In this document: positions 7,146 through 15,450 of the stretch, one piece after another
Numbering within the stretch: the first letter of the stretch is position 1
Layout: every line of letters begins with the position of its first letter
NCBI GenBank assembly: GCA_021825365.1
Contig: JAKAHR010000022.1
Span: forward strand, 1 to 55,533
Direction of reading: 5' to 3'
DNA from: Nitrospirota bacterium
GTDB lineage: Bacteria; Nitrospirota; Thermodesulfovibrionia; Thermodesulfovibrionales; UBA6898
Length of the DNA: 55,533 nt
Made by a program: the position numbers and the translations under genes
The notes under the pieces: generated by a model
Database searches by the model: none
Told to the model about the DNA's origin: nothing
Seen by the model: only the letters and a program-made list of their open reading frames with translations

Positions 7146-7274
7146 ATAGATTAATATCCTGACAAGAGGGCGGGTGTGCGGAAAAAGGGCGATCTCCCGT
7201 GCGGCCCCGCGCGGGGGCATGTTGCCGACGTGTCAGGTGAGCAGACAGGGGCTCCGGCCCGACAGGCTGTTTAT

Positions 7275-8300
7275 TCAGACCAGGCCCCTCTCAACGAGCT
7301 CATCCTTCACATACGCATAGTATATCGGGGCAGCAACGACCCCGGGGATGCCGAAGGCCGCCTCCATGACGAGCATCGCCAGGAGCAGCTCCCATGCGTG
7401 GGCGCTAATCCGGCTGCCGATGATGCGGGCATTCAGAAAATATTCGAGCTTGTGTATGACGACGAGAAAAATGAGAGACCCAAGGGCGACGGCGGGCGAG
7501 TGGCTCAGGCTGACGACCGTGACGATGCTGTTGGAGATGAGATTGCCCACAACGGGGATGAGGCCGACGACAAAGGTGATCGCGACCATCGTCTTGACGA
7601 GCGGCAGGTGGACGCCGAGCAGGGGGAGAATAACCCCCAGGTAGAGCCAGGCAAAAAGGGTATTCAGAGCGGAGATGCGCACCTGGGCAAAGACAACGGA
7701 ACGGAAGGCCCGGCTCAGATGCTCCGCCTGCCCTGCAAGCGCCGCGGCAAGGGGTTGGTATTCATGCGTCGGCGTCGCTTCCCTCAAAGAGACCATCGCG
7801 CCTATCACGAGGCCAACCAGAATATGCGCAGCAGCCCGGCCCGCCTCTTTGCCGGCCGTCTGGACCTCTCCTGCGTGTGCATGAAGCCAGCCGACGACCC
7901 GCCTCTTGAGCTCCTCCGGATCACCCGGCAGGTAGTCGGCGATCCACGACGGAAGTGTCTCCCTCGACCCCTCGATGATCTCCGCCATCTTCTTCAGCAG
8001 GGCGGGCAGGCTCTCGGTGCCGCCCCTGAAAAAATGGACAGCCGCCCAGATCAGAAGCATCAGGCATGCAACGATCGCGACGGCGAGCAGCCCCACAACG
8101 ACCAGCTTCGCCCGGCTGCCGCTTATCCGTCTGATGAAGAGAAGCGGGGCAAGGATGTGTACCAGCTCATAGACCAGCAGGCCGGCAAGGAGCGCCGGAA
8201 GCAGGTGCAGACGGAGGACCATAAAAAGCGCCGCGGCGGCAATGATCCATGCGGCGATGTCATGGCTGCTTGTCTTCGGCCTGATTGTATCGTTCACCAT
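7275..8300 (-). CDS. AI-2E family (DUF20) membrane transporter
   Basis: The 341-residue polytopic membrane protein has about seven hydrophobic helices. The N-terminal pair (AAWIIAAAALFMVLRLHLLP, ALLAGLLVYELVHIL) is followed by a soluble helical stretch, and the C-terminal helices contain VGLIPVVGNLISN. This matches the AI-2E/PerM family. Some members export signalling molecules and others are Na+/H+ antiporters, so the substrate is undecided. It stands alone with its own promoter. Confidence 0.82.
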   Translation of the reverse strand: MVNDTIRPKTSSHDIAAWIIAAAALFMVLRLHLLPALLAGLLVYELVHILAPLLFIRRISGSRAKLVVVGLLAVAIVACLMLLIWAAVHFFRGGTESLPALLKKMAEIIEGSRETLPSWIADYLPGDPEELKRRVVGWLHAHAGEVQTAGKEAGRAAAHILVGLVIGAMVSLREATPTHEYQPLAAALAGQAEHLSRAFRSVVFAQVRISALNTLFAWLYLGVILPLLGVHLPLVKTMVAITFVVGLIPVVGNLISNSIVTVVSLSHSPAVALGSLIFLVVIHKLEYFLNARIIGSRISAHAWELLLAMLVMEAAFGIPGVVAAPIYYAYVKDELVERGLV

Positions 8301-8342
8301 CAGTCTTGTTCCACTCCGTGCACCTCAGGAATGGACACTCGT

Positions 8343-8371
8343 ATTATACAATCCGTTCCACTGCCTGGCTA
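8343..8371 (-). promoter_or_regulatory. Promoter of the AI-2E family gene
   Basis: TAGCCA (8366-8371) and TATAAT (8343-8348) are separated by 17 bp on the minus strand, about 42 bases before the start codon at 8300. Confidence 0.5.
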
Positions 8372-8409
8372 TAGGAAGAGGGAAAAGAAGAGCGGATACG
8401 GCAGAGTTG

Positions 8410-8982
8410 CTATAACGGCAAGATATCTTCGCGGCGGCCCTCCGGTATGCCGGCCTTTCGGCAGGAGGTGCCCGCCAGATCGGTGATCAGCATCGCCTCT
8501 CCCGTGACCTCCTGGTATCTTCCGGCAAACTCCCTTATGAGCCCCATCCAGAGTTCCACCAGGTCTTTGAGCGAATCATCGAACTCCCGGTACCTGTCCG
8601 CCGGCTGACTCTCCATGCTGTCATAGAGCGGACCGCAGAAATACCAGTTGCAGCCTGAGGGCCGAAGGTCGCGCCCCAGCCTGCATCCCCCTGTTGAAAG
8701 GAAAGGACACGGTCCGTCTGCCTCTGCCTTTTCGTACTCCACGGTCTGCAGCCGCAGGGCATGGACGTAGACAAGGTCCTCGAGGCTGTAGGCAGCGTGC
8801 CCCCCGCTGCAGCAGACGCGTGCACAGTCCGGACAGACAAGGGCGGTGTTTTGCTCGATGAAAGGCGCGATCGCCCGTATCCCTGCCTGAATCTTCTCCG
8901 CTATCGTGACGATGGAGCCGAGCTCCCCCGGGTGGCTTTGGAAGAATGTCCCGATCTTCTGTTCAATCGTGCCGGTCGACAT
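8410..8982 (-). CDS. YkgJ-type cysteine-cluster protein
   Basis: This 190-residue protein carries a zinc- or iron-chelating-type cysteine cluster: CPDCARVCC at about residues 50-60, then CPFLSTGGCRLG and RPSGCNWYFC near 95-125. C-terminal helices follow. It is the third gene of an operon with the sensor kinase and response regulator. The ATG at 8982 was chosen because the frame's upstream part lies inside the response-regulator gene and has no similarity. The Shine-Dalgarno is poor, so translation may be coupled to the gene before. The biochemical role is unknown. Confidence 0.7.
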   Translation of the reverse strand: MSTGTIEQKIGTFFQSHPGELGSIVTIAEKIQAGIRAIAPFIEQNTALVCPDCARVCCSGGHAAYSLEDLVYVHALRLQTVEYEKAEADGPCPFLSTGGCRLGRDLRPSGCNWYFCGPLYDSMESQPADRYREFDDSLKDLVELWMGLIREFAGRYQEVTGEAMLITDLAGTSCRKAGIPEGRREDILPL

Positions 8983-8996
8983 CAGCCGGGAAGGGG

Positions 8997-9368
8997 TTAC
9001 TGCCGGTCCAGTGCCTCTTGCGTGATCTGCAGGAGGCGGTCCTTGCAGACCGGCTTGGGGACAAAATCCATGACCCCGCATCGCTGGGCGTCCGTGGCGA
9101 GTTCCCCGGTCGGATCTCCGGTGATGACGATGACCTTGCAGCTAAGCCAGCGGGCCCGGATTTCACGCACGAGGTCGAGCCCGGTCTTGCCTCCGAGGAT
9201 CACGTCCACGATGACCAGATTGAACTCCCTGCCGACGAGAAGGGAAAGGGCCTCATCAAAGTTTGCGGCGGTCGTAACGTCGTACCCCGCTTCCCTGAGG
9301 AAGAACTCGAAGGTGAACCGGAGGCTCTCCTCGTCGTCGACTACCAGGATTGAGGCCCTATCGCCCAT
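8997..9368 (-). CDS. Single-domain response regulator
   Basis: This 123-residue CheY-like receiver has the acidic pair DDE (11-13), phospho-acceptor Asp55 in LVIVDVILGG, Thr/Ser switch in VITGD and Lys105 in VPKPVCK. No output domain is fused. Its start overlaps the end of the sensor kinase gene by 11 bases, so the two are translationally linked and most probably a cognate pair. Output is likely by protein-protein contact. Confidence 0.9.
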   Translation of the reverse strand: MGDRASILVVDDEESLRFTFEFFLREAGYDVTTAANFDEALSLLVGREFNLVIVDVILGGKTGLDLVREIRARWLSCKVIVITGDPTGELATDAQRCGVMDFVPKPVCKDRLLQITQEALDRQ

Positions 9369-11781
9369 CAGTCCCCGCGGCGGGAAGTTCGATGATTACC
9401 CTTGTCATGCGGCCCTGTTCACTTTCAACATGGAGGGTGCCTCCGTGGTCCCGTATAAGCCCGTAGCTGATGCTCAGTCCAAGCCCGGTGCCGCTGCCTG
9501 CCGGCTTTGTCGTGAAGAAAGGGTGGGTAATCTTATGCAGGATGCCGGCAGGGATGCCGGTCCCGAAATCCGTTATGCTGATCCGCACCTGCCGGGGCTC
9601 TTCGCAGAGCTTTTCGGCCCGGATGATGATCTTCTTGTCATCATGGCCGCCCGGATACTTCTGGTTCAGGGCATACCGGGAATTACTCAGAATATTGAGG
9701 AAGACCTGCTGCAGCTGCTGCGGGTTCGCCGTCACCAGGGGGAGGTCCCCGGCGATATCGAGTTTCACCCGTATCCCGTCCTTCCTGCTCTGCGTCCCCG
9801 TCAGGTTGAGGACCTCGTTCAGCACCTCTCCGACATGCACGTCGCTCTTGTCGTCCTTCCGCTCGCGGGCAAAAGAAAGGAGACTATGGACGATCGCGGC
9901 GATGCGTTTGCCTTCCTGGATGATCCGCTGCGCGACCCTACCCTCCTGCGAGTCCTGTTTCAACCGGTCAGCCAGCATCTGGGCATAGTTGATCACCCCG
10001 TTGATCGGGTTATTGATCTCATGGGCAACGCCTGCGGCGAGTTCTCCAAGCGAGGCGAGGTGCCCTGCCCGCATCGCCTCCGCCTGCAGGCTCGTCTTCT
10101 CCGTTATGTCCGCAGCCACGACCACGACGCTGCCGATGCTGCCGTCTTCATCCCTCACCGGAAAAGACCTCTCGTCAAACAGTCTGCCCCCGGCCGTGGT
10201 GACCTGCGCCCCGGCCGCCTCGCCGGTGGCGAAGCTCTTCAGGGCAGCGCAATCTTCACAGGGAGCCGTGCGGCCGTGCCACAGGGCATAGCAGTACCTT
10301 CCCTGTATCGATGCTCCGGTGCCGAGTCCTGCGTCAGTCCCCTTATTCGCCCATACGATCGCCAGGTCTCGGGTCAGCTGGAAGACCGGATCGCGGATGC
10401 CGTCGAGCACGGTCTGGAACTTCTGCGACAGGTCCCTGAAACGCTTCTCACTGTCCCGCAGCGATACCTCAGCCTGGGTGCGCTCCGTAACCTCCCGCAG
10501 GAGGTTCTCGTTCGCCTCGAGCAATTCCGCGGTGCGCCCCCGCACCATCTCCTCGAGGAGGCCGCGGTGCCTTTTCAGGTCCTCCTCTTCCTTCTTCCGG
10601 TCCGTGATCTCCCTGACCAGTTCGATGCCGGCGATGATGTCTCCTGCTGCATTCCGTATGGGGGAGGAGACGATCTCATAGTACCGTCTCCCGTCCGGCG
10701 TATCCCTGAACTGTTCCTTTTTGTATATCTTTCCGTCCTGAAAACTCAGGGCAAGGTGGCACCCCTCGCAGACAGCCTCCTTCTTCTGGTATCCCCGGTA
10801 GCAGTACTCGCCGACATGCTCTCCCACCAGCATCTTGTGGTGCGGATTCTGGTACAGGACCTTGAATTGTGTGTCCTGGATGCTGAGGCCGTCGGCTATG
10901 GAAGCGATGACAGCATCCAGTTTCGCCTTTTCATCCGCTGTAGCCATCACCGCCCTCTCCAGCCCTGCCTCAGCCCGCCTGCGCTCGGATATTTCGCTCA
11001 TCAGCTCCTTGTTCGACCTCAAAAGGGCATCGCGGGACTTCTGCAGATCGCCCGTCATCGTGTTGAAGCTCTTCGCAAGAGACCCCAGCTCATCCGACGA
11101 GTGGCTGACGACCTTGACGTCCAGGTTCCCGGCAGCCACCTTCAGGGCGGCATCCTGCATCTCCTGCAGGGTAGTCGAAATATGCCGGGAAAGCATATAC
11201 CCCGTGCCGAGGGACAGGAGCAGGGCCCAGACATAGAATAGAAGGTACTTCTGGGCGTTTTCCCTGGTGCGGGCGAGAATGTCTTCATAGAGAGGGGTGT
11301 ATTCCAGCACCAGCACACCAAATCGTTTCCCCGGGTCCGTCTCCAAGGGAAATACCAGATGTCTGATCCCTCTCGGATGGCGCTCGTTAATCTCGATGAA
11401 GAACCGGATATGCCCGTCCTGCAGCGTCTGCCCGACTTCATTATGCGTGTCAAATGAGAAGGTATCGCCAATCTCGGAGGGATCGGCATCAGCTATAATC
11501 TTTTTGTTCCGGCCGACGATAAAGATGTCCCTTTTTTGTCCCTCCTTGAACATGTTGGTGAGATGCTGCAGGGCTGCGGCGGTTTCAGAAGAATCCAGGG
11601 ACCCCGAATCCGCAACAATGCGGTCAATCATCAGCGACATCGTCCGGGCGATCGCCGCCGCCTCCTCCTGGGCGATCGATTCAGCCTGCTCGATGCTGTG
11701 ATAGAAGGCGAGAGACCCCAGCGCGCCTATAAGGAGTGCGACAAACAAGAACGACAGGAGTAATCTATTTCTGATGGACAC
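9358..11781 (-). CDS. Membrane sensor histidine kinase with HAMP and two PAS domains
   Basis: From the GTG at 11781 the protein has about 807 residues. It contains a first membrane helix (RNRLLLSFLFVALLIGALGS), a roughly 150-residue external sensor, a second helix (YLLFYVWALLLSLGTGYML), HAMP, and a coiled coil. Two PAS domains follow, each carrying CYxxxxxxxxxCxxC-like cysteine sets. Next come a HisKA dimerisation domain with ELAAGVAHEINNPINGVINY and an ATPase domain with NILSNSRYAL, DFGTGIP and GTGLGLSISYGL. It autophosphorylates and donates to the adjacent receiver. The longer ATG start at 11922 lies in AT-varied sequence without similarity, and AGGGAAG precedes the GTG. The PAS cysteines could bind a metal or sense redox; that part is inference. 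Confidence 0.88.
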   Translation of the reverse strand: MSIRNRLLLSFLFVALLIGALGSLAFYHSIEQAESIAQEEAAAIARTMSLMIDRIVADSGSLDSSETAAALQHLTNMFKEGQKRDIFIVGRNKKIIADADPSEIGDTFSFDTHNEVGQTLQDGHIRFFIEINERHPRGIRHLVFPLETDPGKRFGVLVLEYTPLYEDILARTRENAQKYLLFYVWALLLSLGTGYMLSRHISTTLQEMQDAALKVAAGNLDVKVVSHSSDELGSLAKSFNTMTGDLQKSRDALLRSNKELMSEISERRRAEAGLERAVMATADEKAKLDAVIASIADGLSIQDTQFKVLYQNPHHKMLVGEHVGEYCYRGYQKKEAVCEGCHLALSFQDGKIYKKEQFRDTPDGRRYYEIVSSPIRNAAGDIIAGIELVREITDRKKEEEDLKRHRGLLEEMVRGRTAELLEANENLLREVTERTQAEVSLRDSEKRFRDLSQKFQTVLDGIRDPVFQLTRDLAIVWANKGTDAGLGTGASIQGRYCYALWHGRTAPCEDCAALKSFATGEAAGAQVTTAGGRLFDERSFPVRDEDGSIGSVVVVAADITEKTSLQAEAMRAGHLASLGELAAGVAHEINNPINGVINYAQMLADRLKQDSQEGRVAQRIIQEGKRIAAIVHSLLSFARERKDDKSDVHVGEVLNEVLNLTGTQSRKDGIRVKLDIAGDLPLVTANPQQLQQVFLNILSNSRYALNQKYPGGHDDKKIIIRAEKLCEEPRQVRISITDFGTGIPAGILHKITHPFFTTKPAGSGTGLGLSISYGLIRDHGGTLHVESEQGRMTRVIIELPAAGTDGR

Positions 11782-11889
11782 TGTCTTCCCTTCCCTGTTG
11801 TTCCAGAGGTCTCCGGTCGCATGACGACTGAGCAGGCCTTCCGATGCGAGGGAAAATCCGTATTCAGAAGAAATGGTTCTACGAGTCTT

Positions 11890-11919
11890 ATTGTAGCTAC
11901 CCCGCGGGTGCCCCGTCAA
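11890..11919 (-). promoter_or_regulatory. Promoter of the sensor kinase operon
   Basis: TTGACG (11914-11919) and TACAAT (11890-11895) are 18 bp apart on the minus strand, about 100 bases before the kinase start. The -35 lies in a 16-bp tandem duplication (11914-11945), so a second TTGACG sits 16 bp further upstream. Confidence 0.5.
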
Positions 11920-11945
11920 CAACCCGTTGCGTCAACAACCCGTTG
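11914..11945. repeat. Tandem 16-bp direct repeat
   Basis: CGTCAACAACCCGTTG occurs twice in perfect head-to-tail order. Each copy carries the complement of TTGACG. It lies in the divergent gap between the sensor kinase and the CinA-like gene and could duplicate a promoter element or an operator. Confidence 0.9.
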
Positions 11946-12020
11946 CGGAAATACCTCCCGGGAAACGGCCTGCAACCGGGGAGAGGACATCCATGCGGGA
12001 TTTTTTGCTAAAGTATCAGT

Positions 12021-12764
12021 ATGGATTCTTGTGAAACCGGAAAGACGGCCGGGATCATCATCATCGGCAACGAGATACTCTCGGGCAAGGTGCAGGATTC
12101 AAACTCCTTTTTCCTCGTATCGGAGCTGAGGGCCCTGGGGGTCAACGTCCTGAGGATCTCCGTCATCCCCGATGACATCGCGGTCATCGGCAGGGAGGCG
12201 GCCCTCTTTTCCAGGAGCTTTGACTATGTGTTTACATCAGGCGGCGTGGGGCCGACCCACGACGACCTGACCATGGAGGGCATTGCCGGTGGTTTCGGGG
12301 TGCCTATGATGCAGCATCCATCGCTTGAGACCCGATTCAGGAGACGCTACGGCGAGAAGCTCAATGAGGCGATCCTGAAGATGGCCCTCGTTCCGGAGGG
12401 CGCTGATGTGGTCGATTTCGATGACAACAGCTTCCCCCTCGTCTTCTTCAGAAACATCTATGTCTTCCCCGGCATACCCCGCTACCTGCGGGAAAAGTTC
12501 CTCCTCGTGAGGGAACGCTTCCGCACAGCCTGTTTTTTTCTGACACGGATATTTCTGAACGCGGAAGAGTCCGAGATTGCTGCTCTCCTCAATCAAATCG
12601 TCGCGGCATATCCGGAGACCTCCTTCGGCTCCTATCCGATCATGGACAATCCCGAATACAGGATCATCATCACCGCAGAGGCAAGAGACAGGGGGCAACG
12701 GGATGCCGCAGTTGACAAGCTGCTGGGTCTTCTGCCCAAACAGATCGTCGTCAGGGTCGAATAA
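12021..12764 (+). CDS. CinA-like molybdopterin-binding domain protein
   Basis: The 247-residue protein is the MoCF/MPT-binding domain of the CinA family without the C-terminal nicotinamide amidase domain. It shows IIIIGNEILSGKVQDSNS at the start, TSGGVGPTHDDLTMEGIA (the MoaB/MogA-like signature), and VFPGIPRYLREKF. Stand-alone proteins of this type are annotated as CinA N-terminal or FAD-synthetase-like; some CinA homologues hydrolyse ADP-ribose or related pyrophosphates. It is transcribed alone and divergent from the kinase operon. A TAAAGT six bases before the ATG may be part of a start-proximal promoter. Confidence 0.8.
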   Translation: MDSCETGKTAGIIIIGNEILSGKVQDSNSFFLVSELRALGVNVLRISVIPDDIAVIGREAALFSRSFDYVFTSGGVGPTHDDLTMEGIAGGFGVPMMQHPSLETRFRRRYGEKLNEAILKMALVPEGADVVDFDDNSFPLVFFRNIYVFPGIPRYLREKFLLVRERFRTACFFLTRIFLNAEESEIAALLNQIVAAYPETSFGSYPIMDNPEYRIIITAEARDRGQRDAAVDKLLGLLPKQIVVRVE

Positions 12765-12856
12765 CCCTTATCTGTCAGGATATTGCCGCCCTATCTGGCC
12801 TTCTTTGCATGCCCGACCTCTTTGACCTGCGACACCAGGTATAGATGTCTTCGGGT

Positions 12857-13603
12857 CTATGTGACAGCCTGGAGCTTCGGGATGAGGGGGTTCTTCCCTT
12901 CGCTGAGGATATCGCCCTTAATGCCGATGATCACCTCTTCGTAGGGGATGTCCTTCCCTGACGCCTGGACCGCCTGTTTCACGATATGGGCGAGCCCGCC
13001 GCAGCAGGGGACTTCCATCCTCACTACCTGCACGCTCCTGATGCTGTTCGCCCTGAACATCTCAGTCAGTTTTTCATAATAGAGTTGGGCGTCATCGAGC
13101 TTGGGGCAGGCGATGAGGACCTTTCTCCCCTTGATGAACCGGCTGTGGAACCCGACCGCCGAGAAGGCGGTGCAGTCTGCCGCGAGGAGGAGATCAGCGT
13201 CCTTGAAGTACGGAGCCGTTGTGCCGGCGAGCTTCAGCTGTATCGGCCAGTTGGTGAGTTCAGGCCGCTCGTCGGAGATGGGCTGGCGTGCAGGGGCCGG
13301 CCGCGAAAAATCCATCGACCTCGTCCCCGGGCAGCCGCAGGGCTCTTCCCTGGGCGTCTTCACCTCATGCACGTGCTTCTCTGTTGCGACCTCATCAAAG
13401 GGGACCGCCTCCCGCTGCACAATCGTGAGCGCACCGGTGGGACAGCCGCCGATGCAGGCGCCAAGCCCGTCGCAGTATAGTTCCTTGACGAGTTTCGCCT
13501 TGCCGTTCACTATCTGAAGGGCAGCCTCGGCACAATCCACGACACACTGGCCGCATCCGTTACACTTGTCCTCATCGATCTTGATTATATTTCGTACTGG
13601 CAT
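12857..13603 (-). CDS. Two-cluster ferredoxin-like iron-sulfur protein
   Basis: This 248-residue protein has an N-terminal ferredoxin module with CNGCGQCVVDC (residues 14-24) and CDGLGACIGGCPTGAL (about 44-59). A Pro-rich linker is followed by a conserved C-terminal domain with LLAADCTAFSAVGFH, CPKLDD and VPCCGG. The latter two are conserved in a widespread family of anaerobe iron-sulfur proteins. It is probably a cytoplasmic electron carrier or a CO/redox-linked ferredoxin, but the function is unassigned. A GGAG lies before the ATG. It is convergent with the CinA-like gene and divergent from the small zinc-ribbon gene. Confidence 0.75.
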   Translation of the reverse strand: MPVRNIIKIDEDKCNGCGQCVVDCAEAALQIVNGKAKLVKELYCDGLGACIGGCPTGALTIVQREAVPFDEVATEKHVHEVKTPREEPCGCPGTRSMDFSRPAPARQPISDERPELTNWPIQLKLAGTTAPYFKDADLLLAADCTAFSAVGFHSRFIKGRKVLIACPKLDDAQLYYEKLTEMFRANSIRSVQVVRMEVPCCGGLAHIVKQAVQASGKDIPYEEVIIGIKGDILSEGKNPLIPKLQAVT

Positions 13604-13826
13604 GGAGACCTCCGTATAAGTATTCTGCCTTTACTATACCCCAATACCCGCGGGTCTCTCTATGATCTGGATCATCTCGGGCGACAATCCTGAGGCGATT
13701 CATTTTTTCTTTAGGAAGGGATACCATCATTACCTGCAGGATGAACGGGCAGCCGTTGCCCTGATCTCCCGGATGGGACATGGTGGTATAATTATAGTAC
13801 GGCAGGGAATAAAGAGGCTGCTGATC

Positions 13827-14066
13827 ATGAAGACATGCCATCTTTGCAGGGAGACGAAAGACCTGGAGGAATGGAGGCATCCCGAAACGGGTGTCACCTA
13901 CGTCTTCTGCGGCTACTGCCTTGAGTCCATCATCGGCATCTGCGCCGGCTGCGGAGAGGTCCTGAGCAAGCTGAATCCCATCAGGATCAACAGGATGGGC
14001 GAGAAGGTCTGCCATCGCTGCAGCAATGGCCAGGGACAGGCTGAAGAGGATGAATACGATGACTGA
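13827..14066 (+). CDS. Small four-CxxC zinc-ribbon-like protein
   Basis: From the ATG at 13827 the product has 79 residues with four CxxC pairs: CHLC (4-7), CGYC, CAGC and CHRC near the end, followed by an acidic tail. This suggests two zinc ribbons. The frame is open 55 codons further upstream, but that extension looks non-coding and includes a TATAAT at 13787. The next small gene follows 12 bases later and the hydrogenase operon starts 340 bases downstream on the same strand. No family was recognised. It could be an RNA- or DNA-binding or metal-handling protein. Confidence 0.6.
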   Translation: MKTCHLCRETKDLEEWRHPETGVTYVFCGYCLESIIGICAGCGEVLSKLNPIRINRMGEKVCHRCSNGQGQAEEDEYDD

Positions 14067-14078
14067 AGGAGGAAGGCA

Positions 14079-14300
14079 GTGTCTGGGATGAAGATATTCG
14101 TCAGGAATGAGGCTGACAAGAAGTCGCTCATCGACAGCTACTTGCAGGAGGACAACCTGTACCTGGAGGCACTCGAAAGACTGAAGGCCGGGTTCACGAG
14201 CCAGGGGATCGATATTTCACAGGGCGAAGGGCGCAAGGCCTTCATCCGCGCTGTCCGCATCTTTAACGAGAATTACGGCAAATGCCCGGGGGCTGAATAA
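14079..14300 (+). CDS. 73-residue protein of unknown function
   Basis: A GTG at 14079 is placed six bases after AAGGAGG, a much better fit than the ATG nine bases later. The product is small, charged and helical (KSLIDSYLQEDNLYLEALERL), with no recognised motif. It follows the zinc-ribbon gene with a 12-base gap, so the two probably form an operon upstream of the hydrogenase genes. Confidence 0.6.
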   Translation: MSGMKIFVRNEADKKSLIDSYLQEDNLYLEALERLKAGFTSQGIDISQGEGRKAFIRAVRIFNENYGKCPGAE

Positions 14301-14352
14301 GAGGCTCTTTCCGTCCCGGGGAATTATACCCCGCAGCCCCTCTAAATACCGC

Positions 14353-14380
14353 TTGCAATGCCTCATTTGCGTGCCATAAT
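14353..14380 (+). promoter_or_regulatory. Probable promoter of the hydrogenase operon
   Basis: TTGCAA (14353-14358) and CATAAT (14375-14380) are 16 bp apart. The expected start site is about 22 bases before the ATG at 14410, and the leader contains GAGGTG. Confidence 0.4.
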
Positions 14381-14409
14381 GGGGCCAGAAACCAGCCTTG
14401 AGGTGAACC

Positions 14410-15450
14410 ATGCTTTTCAAGGTTATCGCCAAGGAAGAGCTCAAGAGGCTCTTCGAACTTCTGGCATCCTCTCACACGGTCGTGGGCCCGGTCAAGACCG
14501 GACGCGACAGGACCGGCCTTCCCCTGTATGCCTTTGACGAAGTGGAACGCTTCGAGGACCTTTCCCTTGATTACGCGATGACGAAGATACCGGCAAAGAG
14601 GTTCTTCCTGCCCTACCGGGAAGATATGGCCGTATTTGAGATGAGAAAAGACGACTGGAACAAGAAGGTCGACTATAACATGGACAGGCCCCGCATCTTC
14701 TTCGGCATGCACCCCTGCGATATCAATGCCCTCAACCGCCTGGACAAGGTCCTGATGGGAGAGACATACCCCATGCCGTACTACATCGCAAAGCGTCAGA
14801 ATACCGTTATTATCGGCATCGACTGTACGCCGCGGCCCTACTGTTTCTGCAGGTCAATGGCGGCTGACACCGCCCTGCATGGCTTTGACATGTTCCTGAC
14901 GGATATCGGGGAGCGGTATTTCGCGGAGATCCTCTCTGACACTGCCTTCAATTTCCTGCGGCTGATAAAGACCGCGGAGCCTGCCGGAGAAGACCACGTG
15001 CTGTACAAAAAGGCCGCTGCCGCGAGAAATGAGCGGTTCGTAACGCAGGTGGATACGACGGACCTGATGAAGATACTCGACATGGAGTTCCAGTCTGATG
15101 TCTGGAAGCAGTGGGGGGATAAATGTCTTTCCTGTGGCACCTGTTCCAACGTCTGCCCCACCTGCTACTGCTATAGCGTCGAGGCAACGGTTGACCTGAA
15201 GCTCACGACGGCCCGCAAGACCAAGATGCTCTATTCCTGTAATCTCATCGATTTCGCCGAGGTCGCCGGGGCCCATAACTTCAGGCCCGAACGTCATATC
15301 CGCCTCAAGTACCGCTACTATCACAAGCACCGGGGCTTTGTCGAGGCATACGAGGAATCCCTCTGCGTCGGCTGCGGCCGCTGCGGGGAGTCCTGCCTGG
15401 CTGGTATCACCGTGCCCGAGGTTATCGCCAGTGTCAGGAGTACCTTATGA
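14410..15450 (+). CDS. hydB: Group 3b-type NiFe hydrogenase beta (4Fe-4S) subunit
   Basis: The 346-residue protein resembles the beta subunit of sulfhydrogenases and AsrA of anaerobic sulfite reductase. A conserved N-terminal domain contains IDCTPRPYCFCRS. Two C-terminal ferredoxin motifs follow: CLSCGTCSNVCPTCYCY and CVGCGRCGESCLAGI. It relays electrons between the hydrogenase module and the flavin subunit. The next gene overlaps its stop by four bases (ATGA-type overlap). The order beta-gamma-delta-alpha is the same as in archaeal hydBGDA, which supports the assignment. Maturation genes are not in the window. Confidence 0.88.
   Translation: MLFKVIAKEELKRLFELLASSHTVVGPVKTGRDRTGLPLYAFDEVERFEDLSLDYAMTKIPAKRFFLPYREDMAVFEMRKDDWNKKVDYNMDRPRIFFGMHPCDINALNRLDKVLMGETYPMPYYIAKRQNTVIIGIDCTPRPYCFCRSMAADTALHGFDMFLTDIGERYFAEILSDTAFNFLRLIKTAEPAGEDHVLYKKAAAARNERFVTQVDTTDLMKILDMEFQSDVWKQWGDKCLSCGTCSNVCPTCYCYSVEATVDLKLTTARKTKMLYSCNLIDFAEVAGAHNFRPERHIRLKYRYYHKHRGFVEAYEESLCVGCGRCGESCLAGITVPEVIASVRSTL

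Noticed and set aside
7164..7176. 13-bp AAGAGGGCGGGTG also present at 28432-28444
   Set aside because: Only 13 bp are identical, flanks align loosely, and the two sites have different surroundings; chance or weak repeat.
7176..8486. 436-codon plus-strand open frame
   Set aside because: Antisense to the AI-2E family transporter; its residue composition (many Arg, Asp, Gln) is that of a shadow frame and no motif is visible.
8761..11241. 826-codon open frame on the plus strand
   Set aside because: It is wholly antisense to the sensor kinase, response regulator and cysteine-cluster genes, which have clear domains. Long antisense frames are usual in GC-rich coding sequence.
13787..13792. TATAAT upstream of the zinc-ribbon gene as a promoter
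   Set aside because: No acceptable -35 lies at 16-19 bp; the nearest TTG-containing hexamer is 24 bp away. Left out as a feature.
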